A DNA stretch of 5,934 nt from CAYSPO01 sp964432945 (GTDB lineage Bacteria; Bacillota; Clostridia; Tissierellales; Peptoniphilaceae): NCBI GenBank assembly GCA_964432945.1, contig CAYSPO010000058.1, positions 1 through 5,934 on the forward strand. The letters run 5' to 3'. A program made the position numbers and the translations under genes. The notes beneath the pieces are model-generated. The model saw only the letters and a list, made by a program, of their open reading frames with translations, ran no database searches and was not told the origin of the DNA. Shown piece after piece: positions 1 through 4,082 of the stretch (the first letter of the stretch is position 1; every line of letters starts with the position of its first letter).

Positions 1-16
1 TCTCTTGGGCTTTTTT
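1..16. terminator. possible 3' half of an intrinsic terminator cut by the window edge
   Basis: The window opens with TCTCTTGGGC followed by six T. This is what the descending arm and U-tract of a plus-strand terminator look like, but the matching ascending arm (GCCCAAGAGA) would lie to the left of base 1. Read on the minus strand, the same bases are a run of A followed by GCCCAAGAGA, so the hairpin could also be the start of an attenuator for the minus-strand leader at 20-78. Only half the structure is visible, so the call is tentative. Confidence 0.3.
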
Positions 17-19
17 ATT

Positions 20-78
20 AGGATGGAGTCTTTGTTTATTTGGGAGGATGAACAAAAACTTTAGCTTGGAACCATCCT
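20..78 (-). promoter_or_regulatory. unidentified structured leader RNA, probably minus strand
   Basis: Read on the minus strand, AGGATGG (78-72) pairs with CCATCCT (26-20) for 7 bp. AGTTTTTGTT (60-51) pairs with AACAAAGACT (36-27) for 10 bp. An 11-nt one-sided bulge (71-61) separates the stems and a 14-nt loop (50-37) caps them. One inner pair is U.G on the minus strand but C.A on the plus strand, so only minus-strand RNA pairs completely. The loop carries a second CATCCT (50-45) that could compete for the same AGGATG strand, giving two mutually exclusive folds. An extended -10 promoter lies just upstream at 93-101, and half of a terminator lies downstream at the window edge. This arrangement suggests a riboswitch or ribosomal-protein-type leader for a gene left of the window. 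I do not recognise a known aptamer consensus. Confidence 0.4.
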
Positions 79-92
79 TATCGTCTACATTT

Positions 93-101
93 AGTATAGC
101 A
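93..101 (-). promoter_or_regulatory. extended -10 promoter on the minus strand
   Basis: On the minus strand the bases read TGCTATACT, a TGn extended -10 element with a TATACT hexamer (5 of 6 to consensus). The nearest -35-like hexamer, TTGTAA (plus coordinates 121-126), is 22 nt away, which is too far, so the promoter would rely on the TGn motif. Transcription would begin near base 86 and run left straight into the structured element at 78-20. Confidence 0.35.
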
Positions 102-168
102 AAGTATTTTGTATAAGGGGTTACAAAACGATTACAATTTAGAATAATATGTTAAATTTATATGAATA

Positions 169-197
169 TTGACTAAGGACTAATATATATCGATAAA
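169..197 (+). promoter_or_regulatory. probable sigma-A promoter for the flavoprotein operon
   Basis: TTGACT (169-174, 5 of 6 to the -35 consensus) is followed after 17 nt by GATAAA (192-197, 4 of 6 to the -10 consensus). Transcription would start near 204, about 55 nt before the proposed TTG start. The -10 is weak and the stretch is so AT-rich that chance matches are easy, so the strong -35 and the ideal spacing carry the call. Confidence 0.35.
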
Positions 198-245
198 CAA
201 TAAACAACTAGTGACTATTAGAGTTTTTTATGGTAATATTAAATA

Positions 246-256
246 AAGTTGGTGAT
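246..256 (+). promoter_or_regulatory. Shine-Dalgarno site that favours the TTG start at 260
   Basis: AAGTTGGTGAT matches the anti-SD complement AAGGAGGTGAT at 9 of 11 positions. Aligned to 16S rRNA, the core G pair sits 7 nt before TTG at 260, which is ideal spacing. The upstream in-frame ATG at 230 has only a weak AGAG before it. Starting at 260 also puts the FAD-binding strand at residue 3, the usual place in this family. Confidence 0.5.
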
Positions 257-259
257 ATT

Positions 260-1459
260 TTGAATGTGATTATTGTAGGTGCTGGTCCTGCTGGTTTAAT
301 GGCTGGGATTATGGCTTGTAGAGGACAAAATACAGTTACAATTTTAGAAAGAAATGAAAGACCTGGTAAAAAGCTACTTGCAACAGGCAATGGAAGATGT
401 AATTATACAAATAAAGAAATTTCAATAGATAGGTATCACGGAAATAATAAAAAGTTTGCTTATTCAGCTTTATCAAGATTTGGCTTTGAAGAAGCAAAAA
501 CTTTTTTTTATGAACTAGGCATGGATACAACTTCTCTAAGTAAGGGAAGAGCTTATCCCAGAAGTCTCCAAGCTTCATCTGTATTAGACTTACTTTTAAT
601 GGAGTTTAGAAATCTTGGTGGTAAGATTATCTATGAGGAGAAAGTTCTATCTATAAAGAAAAAAGAAGTGTTTTTTATTGAAACTGAAAAAAACACCTAT
701 AAAAGTGATAAAATAATCCTTGCTAATGGTGGAATGACTCTGAAAAATACTGGTTCTGATGGTAATGGCTACAATTTAGCTAAGTCATTTGGTCATAGCA
801 TCACTAAACTTGGGCCTGCAATTGTTCAGATTAAGTTAAAGGGTAAAGATTTTAAAGCTATTTCAGGTACTCGTTTCAATGGTTTAGTTAAGTTATATAA
901 AGATGATAACTTTATTCATAAAGACGAAGATGAAATACTTTTTACCGATTACGGAATTTCAGGACCATCTATATTGCAATTATCAAGGAGAGCTTTAGAT
1001 ATTGTTAATGAAGGTTCTAAGGCTTATTTTTATATTGACCTTTTTCCTGAATACACTTTAGAAAAATTAATAGAAAGATTTGCTTATGAATTTGCTCTTA
1101 GCAAGAATTCTTTGCAGGAATTGTTAGTTGGTAAAATAAATGATAATTTAATTCCTTATGTCTTAAAAGATTTTGATTTAAAGCAAAATGTAAATTCAAT
1201 AGAATATAAAGAGATAGAAAAGATTGTATGGAAATTGAAGAATTGGATTTTTGAAGTAGATAGTTATAAATCTATCGATGGAGCTCAAGTTACTGTTGGT
1301 GGAGTAGATACTAATGAAATTAATCCTTCAACTATGAAATCAAAATTAGTTGACGGGTTATATTTTGTAGGAGAAATTGTTGATATTGATGGAGATTGTG
1401 GTGGTTTTAATCTTCATTGGGCTTGGGCGTCTGCCTATGCTTGTGGATCTTCCATTTAA
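260..1459 (+). CDS. BaiN/HI0933 (YhiN)-family FAD-dependent oxidoreductase
   Basis: This is a cytosolic flavoprotein of the HI0933/YhiN family (TIGR00275-like), often labelled BaiN or 'aminoacetone oxidase family'; the substrate of most members is unknown. From the TTG start it has 399 residues, a normal length. The N-terminal dinucleotide-binding motif GAGPAG is at residues 7-12, with the ERN acidic end of strand 2 near 30-32. The family signature GKKLLATGNGRCNYTN spans 36-51. A glycine-rich GGMTLKNTGSDGNGY segment and an ISGPSILQLSR segment follow in the middle. The C-terminal FAD-closing motif (TMKSK, LYFVGEIVDIDGDCGGFN) lies at about 358-384. The alternative ATG at 230 would add ten residues but has a poor ribosome binding site. 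The TAA stop is part of the next gene's Shine-Dalgarno site, so the two are probably cotranscribed and translationally coupled. The BaiN name alone is not evidence for bile-acid dehydroxylation here. Family assignment is firm; the reaction is not known. Confidence 0.93.
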   Translation: MNVIIVGAGPAGLMAGIMACRGQNTVTILERNERPGKKLLATGNGRCNYTNKEISIDRYHGNNKKFAYSALSRFGFEEAKTFFYELGMDTTSLSKGRAYPRSLQASSVLDLLLMEFRNLGGKIIYEEKVLSIKKKEVFFIETEKNTYKSDKIILANGGMTLKNTGSDGNGYNLAKSFGHSITKLGPAIVQIKLKGKDFKAISGTRFNGLVKLYKDDNFIHKDEDEILFTDYGISGPSILQLSRRALDIVNEGSKAYFYIDLFPEYTLEKLIERFAYEFALSKNSLQELLVGKINDNLIPYVLKDFDLKQNVNSIEYKEIEKIVWKLKNWIFEVDSYKSIDGAQVTVGGVDTNEINPSTMKSKLVDGLYFVGEIVDIDGDCGGFNLHWAWASAYACGSSI

Positions 1460-1463
1460 GGAG
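1458..1463 (+). promoter_or_regulatory. Shine-Dalgarno overlapping the upstream stop; fixes the start at 1471
   Basis: AAGGAG lies 7 nt before ATG 1471, and its first two bases are the last two bases of the preceding TAA stop. This rules out the upstream in-frame ATG at 1417, which lies inside the flavoprotein gene and would add 18 residues without resemblance to the family. The overlap suggests that translation of the two genes is coupled. Confidence 0.75.
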
Positions 1464-1470
1464 AATATAT

Positions 1471-2763
1471 ATGTTTAGAATGAAAAGAAAGCTAACAAAA
1501 TTAAGTTTGCTTGGAGAAAAAATAAGAGTTGGAATAGTTGGTGTTGGGAAAATGGGGCATGGTTTAATTCATCAAATGACGAGAATTGATGGAATGGAAC
1601 CTGCTCTTTTAATTGATGAGATTCCAGATAAGGCTATTCAATCTTTATTAAAAACAGGTATATCAAGAGATGATATTGTTGTTACAAATGATATTTCAAA
1701 AGCAGAAGCTGCGATTAATAGAAATGCCTATGTAGTGTCTGAAGATTATACTATCGGTTACAAGCTAGAAAAAATAGATGCCATGGTAGATGCTACTGGT
1801 AATCCTCCTTTTGGAGCTAAGATGGCTTATGAGAGTATCTTAAATAAAAAACATGTAATTATGCTTAATGTTGAATGTGATGCAGTAGTAGGTCCAATCC
1901 TTAATAAATATGCTCATGAAAATGGAGTTGTATATACAGGGTCAGCTGGAGATGAGCCAGGAGCCATAATGGAGTTGGCAGATTTTGCCTTAAGTCTAGG
2001 TTTTGAGCTTCTAGCAGTTGGTAAGGGGAAAAATAATCCTTTAGATAACTATGTAACAGCTGATGATGTTTATGAGGAAGCTGAAAGAAAAGGTCTTTAT
2101 CCTAAGATTTTAACTAGTTTTATAGATGGTACAAATACAATGATAGAATTAAATTCTGTTTGTAATGCTATAGGTTTCGTTCCTGATGTTTTAGGCTGCC
2201 ATGGGGTTTCAACAAATCCTAAAGATATTTCTAATGTATTTACCCTTAAAGAGCAAGGGGGAATTTTGAATTCTTATGGTATAGTAGACTTTGCTTTTGG
2301 AATGGCTCCAGGGGTATTTGCTATTGTTAATCATGAGGCTAATGAAGTTGATGATTTAATGAAGTATTTAAGTATGGGTAATGGACCAAATTATTCTTTA
2401 TATAGACCTTATCATTTAACTAGCTTAGAGACTCCTATCACAATTTATGATGCAGTTATTGAAAATGAATCTACAATTGCACCTATGAAAGGGCAAATGG
2501 CTGATGTAATAACTATTGCTAAAAGAGATTTAAAAAAAGGTCAAACTCTTGAGGGTATGGGTGGTAAAGATGTTTTTGGAAAGCTAACTTCTTATAGTGA
2601 TGCTAAGTCAAATGCCTATATGCCAATAGGTCTTATAACTAAAAATACAGTTCTAAAGCAAGATGTAAAAAAAGATCAGATAATAACTTTAGATATGGTT
2701 GATTTAGATGAAGATGAATTTATAGTTAAACTAAGGGCAAAACAAGAAGAACTAGGACTTTAG
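1471..2763 (+). CDS. NAD(P)-dependent oxidoreductase with C-terminal SAF domain (COG4091-like)
   Basis: This 430-residue protein resembles the predicted homoserine-dehydrogenase-like oxidoreductases with a SAF domain (COG4091; sometimes annotated as DRL-like or FlgA-like). A basic N-terminal helix (1-17) precedes a Rossmann fold, with the nucleotide motif GVGKMG at 24-29 following the IRVGIV strand. DATGNP at 107-112 and NVECDA at 133-138 are typical of this Rossmann class. The central catalytic region includes GDEPG (160-164) and GKGKNNP (184-190). The C-terminal portion, about 343-430, is SAF-like and ends in a very acidic stretch followed by a charged helix. There is no signal peptide or membrane segment, so it should be cytosolic. 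It follows the flavoprotein gene by 11 nt and shares its transcript; no terminator separates it from the aldolase gene. Related proteins have been linked to sugar or polyol acid metabolism, but no substrate can be read from the sequence. True homoserine dehydrogenase is unlikely because the family's usual catalytic and ACT-domain layout is absent. Confidence 0.85.
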   Translation: MFRMKRKLTKLSLLGEKIRVGIVGVGKMGHGLIHQMTRIDGMEPALLIDEIPDKAIQSLLKTGISRDDIVVTNDISKAEAAINRNAYVVSEDYTIGYKLEKIDAMVDATGNPPFGAKMAYESILNKKHVIMLNVECDAVVGPILNKYAHENGVVYTGSAGDEPGAIMELADFALSLGFELLAVGKGKNNPLDNYVTADDVYEEAERKGLYPKILTSFIDGTNTMIELNSVCNAIGFVPDVLGCHGVSTNPKDISNVFTLKEQGGILNSYGIVDFAFGMAPGVFAIVNHEANEVDDLMKYLSMGNGPNYSLYRPYHLTSLETPITIYDAVIENESTIAPMKGQMADVITIAKRDLKKGQTLEGMGGKDVFGKLTSYSDAKSNAYMPIGLITKNTVLKQDVKKDQIITLDMVDLDEDEFIVKLRAKQEELGL

Positions 2764-2771
2764 GTCATTGA

Positions 2772-2800
2772 TTGAGTTAATGTAGAATTTATAATATAAT
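2772..2800 (+). promoter_or_regulatory. strong sigma-A promoter for the aldolase gene
   Basis: TTGAGT (2772-2777, 5 of 6) is separated by exactly 17 nt from a perfect TATAAT (2795-2800). Transcription should start near 2807, giving a leader of about 32 nt before the ATG. The promoter begins 9 nt after the upstream stop codon, so the aldolase can be expressed independently of the redox pair, although readthrough from upstream is also possible. Confidence 0.7.
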
Positions 2801-2827
2801 ATAAGTATAGAAATAAAAATTAAGAAT

Positions 2828-2831
2828 GGAG
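2828..2831 (+). promoter_or_regulatory. Shine-Dalgarno favouring ATG 2839 over GTG 2833
   Basis: GGAG is 7 nt before ATG 2839 but only 1 nt before the in-frame GTG at 2833. The later start also gives MNEKQLEKM, the usual N-terminus of this aldolase family. Confidence 0.65.
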
Positions 2832-2838
2832 AGTGTCA

Positions 2839-3732
2839 ATGAACGAAAAGCAGTTAGAAAAAATGAGAAATGGTAAAGGCTTTATTGCGGCTTTGGACCA
2901 AAGTGGTGGTTCAACTCCAAAAGCACTAGAAAGATATGGAGTAGCTGGAGATAGATTTTCAAATGATGAGGAAATGTTTGATTTAGTTCATCAAATGAGA
3001 ACAAGAATTATTAAATCAGAGGCTTTTACTGGTGAAAGAATTATTGGAACTATTCTATTCAAAATTACTATGAATTCTAAAATTGATGGTAAATATACTG
3101 CTGACTACCTTTGGGAAGAAAAAGGAATTGTTCCTATACTAAAGGTTGATAAAGGTCTTGCTGATATGGAAAATGGTGTTCAGCTTATGAAGGAAATCGA
3201 TGACCTTGATGAAATTCTAGCAGAAGCTAAAGAAAGAAATATTTTTGGAACAAAAATGAGATCTGTAATCAAAGAATATAATGAAGAAGGAATTAAAGCT
3301 ATCGTTAAACAACAATTTGAATACGGTAAGAAAATTGCTGATGCAGGTTTTGTTCCAATATTAGAACCAGAAGTAGATATTCATTCAGAAGATAAGGAAA
3401 AAATAGAAGAATTCTTAAGTTCTGAACTTATGAATGCTTTAGAAGAATTAAATAAAGATACTCTTGTAATGTTTAAACTTACTTTACCAACAAAAGCAAA
3501 CTTATATAAAGATTTAAATAATTTTGATAATGTTGTAAGAGTAGTTGCACTTTCAGGTGGATACTCAAGAGAAGAGTCTAATGAATTATTAAAGGCAAAT
3601 GATAGAGTTGTTGCATCATTCTCTAGAGCTTTAACTGAAGGATTAAAAGAAAATCAAAGTGAAGAAGAATTTGATAAAATGCTTGATGGAGCAATTGAAT
3701 CAATTTGTGATGCTTCAATAAACAAAAACTAG
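2839..3732 (+). CDS. fda: class I fructose-1,6-bisphosphate aldolase
   Basis: This enzyme catalyses reversible cleavage of fructose-1,6-bisphosphate to glyceraldehyde-3-phosphate and dihydroxyacetone phosphate in cytosolic glycolysis and gluconeogenesis, through a lysine Schiff base and without a metal. The 297-residue protein is nearly the same length as, and closely resembles along its whole length, the staphylococcal class I aldolase (about 296 residues). Visible motifs in order are GFIAALDQSGGSTPKAL (14-30, active-site Asp20), PILKVDKG (99-106), GTKMRS (137-142, Lys139), EPEVDI (176-181, Glu178), VMFKLTLP (210-217, with Lys213 as the expected Schiff-base lysine) and ALSGGYSR (237-244, the phosphate-binding glycine pair). 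The ATG at 2839 is preferred over GTG at 2833 because of ribosome binding site spacing. A near-consensus promoter lies just upstream and a long terminator hairpin just downstream, so it is probably expressed strongly as its own unit. Nothing appears truncated or mutated. Confidence 0.97.
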   Translation: MNEKQLEKMRNGKGFIAALDQSGGSTPKALERYGVAGDRFSNDEEMFDLVHQMRTRIIKSEAFTGERIIGTILFKITMNSKIDGKYTADYLWEEKGIVPILKVDKGLADMENGVQLMKEIDDLDEILAEAKERNIFGTKMRSVIKEYNEEGIKAIVKQQFEYGKKIADAGFVPILEPEVDIHSEDKEKIEEFLSSELMNALEELNKDTLVMFKLTLPTKANLYKDLNNFDNVVRVVALSGGYSREESNELLKANDRVVASFSRALTEGLKENQSEEEFDKMLDGAIESICDASINKN

Positions 3733-3743
3733 AAAACTTAAAA

Positions 3744-3786
3744 ATTGGTTACATTTTCCCTAAGGGGAGAATGTAGCCAATCTTTT
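3744..3786 (+). terminator. intrinsic terminator after the aldolase gene
   Basis: ATTGGTTACATTTTCCC (3744-3760) pairs with GGGAGAATGTAGCCAAT (3765-3781) over 17 bp around the 4-nt loop TAAG. Two of the pairs are U.G, which form in plus-strand RNA but would be A.C mismatches on the other strand, so the element points plus. The U-tract is short (one C then TTTT). It begins 11 nt after the aldolase stop. Confidence 0.85.
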
Positions 3787-3796
3787 AATAACTATT

Positions 3797-3812
3797 AGTA
3801 TAAATTTATACT
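3797..3812. repeat. 16-bp perfect palindrome touching the ileS -35 box
   Basis: AGTATAAATTTATACT is a perfect inverted repeat with no spacer. Its last base is the first T of the TTGCAA -35 box. It contains only two G:C pairs and could be an operator for a dimeric regulator, an AT-rich UP-like element, or chance in AT-rich DNA. No known regulator consensus is recognised. Confidence 0.4.
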
Positions 3813-3840
3813 TGCAAATTATATTTTAATAATATATAAT
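3812..3840 (+). promoter_or_regulatory. sigma-A promoter for the T-box/ileS transcript
   Basis: TTGCAA (3812-3817, 5 of 6) is followed after 17 nt by a perfect TATAAT (3835-3840). Transcription should start near 3847, a few bases before the conserved 5' part of the T-box leader, which supports the assignment. Confidence 0.75.
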
Positions 3841-3850
3841 TTTTTTATAT

Positions 3851-4061
3851 AAGCTGTGAAAGGAAGAGTATATTATTTATAAGGTTAGAGCGAGCCTGGT
3901 AGGTGGGAGCAGGTACTGGAGAATAATAGAAGATCACCCCGGAGCTCAGCCATCAATAGTGGCTGCGTATGTGCGAACGTTAAACGCAATGAGAGATAGG
4001 TTTTTTGCCTATAACAATGGTGGTACCACGATGAATTCGTCCCTTGATGGGGACTTTTTTT
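3851..4061 (+). promoter_or_regulatory. T-box leader sensing uncharged tRNA-Ile
   Basis: The leader controls ileS by binding uncharged tRNA-Ile, which stabilises an antiterminator and allows readthrough. Stem I starts with GTGAAAGGAAGAGTA and the GA-rich AGAGCGAG; CCTG (3895-3898) pairs with CAGG (3910-3913) in its distal part. The specifier is ATC (3933-3935, Ile) just before CACCCCGGAGCTC. Stem II pairs AGCCA (3948-3952) with TGGCT (3960-3964), followed by the stem IIA/B region with GCGAACGTTAAACGC. Stem III pairs ATAGG (3996-4000) with CCTAT (4008-4012). The T-box sequence AATGGTGGTACCACG is at 4016-4030. Its TGGT (4021-4024) is complementary to ACCA, fitting the A73 discriminator of tRNA-Ile. 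The putative antiterminator pairs 4016-4020 with 4041-4045 and ACG (4028-4030) with CGT (4038-4040), excluding the terminator at 4039-4054. The specifier register relies partly on the downstream gene. Confidence 0.95.
4039..4061 (+). terminator. T-box regulated terminator upstream of ileS
   Basis: GTCCCT (4039-4044) pairs with GGGGAC (4049-4054) around the loop TGAT, followed by seven T (4055-4061). The CCC bases are also needed by the antiterminator, so the two folds are mutually exclusive. The hairpin ends 21 nt before the ileS start, leaving room for the ribosome binding site AGAGG (4071-4075). Confidence 0.88.
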
Positions 4062-4082
4062 ATTTGAGAAAGAGGTTGGTTT

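Noticed and set aside
1..64. Plus-strand open frame of 20 codons ending in TAG at 62-64, possibly the tail of an upstream gene
   Set aside because: It is too short to judge and overlaps the terminator-like arm and the structured stem; no recognisable C-terminus.
1..157. Minus-strand open frame of about 50 codons running off the left edge
   Set aside because: It has no ATG or GTG start in frame within the window and no ribosome binding site. The extended -10 and the stem in the same stretch explain it better as a leader.
208..390. Minus-strand open frame of 60 codons
   Set aside because: It lies antisense to the N-terminal FAD-binding motif of the flavoprotein gene, is low in complexity, lacks a ribosome binding site and resembles no family I know.
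336..578. Minus-strand open frame of 80 codons
   Set aside because: It is wholly antisense to the conserved GKKLLATGNGRCNYTN region; a Phe/Leu/Tyr-rich product is expected from the complement of A-rich coding DNA.
260..1459. Bile-acid 7-dehydroxylation role implied by the BaiN name
   Set aside because: The name is applied broadly to the HI0933 family; no other bai genes are in the window.
1471..2763. Genuine homoserine dehydrogenase or a flagellar FlgA protein
   Set aside because: The Rossmann domain plus SAF layout matches the predicted oxidoreductase family; no signal peptide or flagellar neighbours, and no threonine-pathway genes nearby.
3996..4012. ATAGG stem next to six T, resembling a terminator in the middle of the T-box leader
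   Set aside because: The T run is the loop of the hairpin rather than following it; this is stem III of the T-box.
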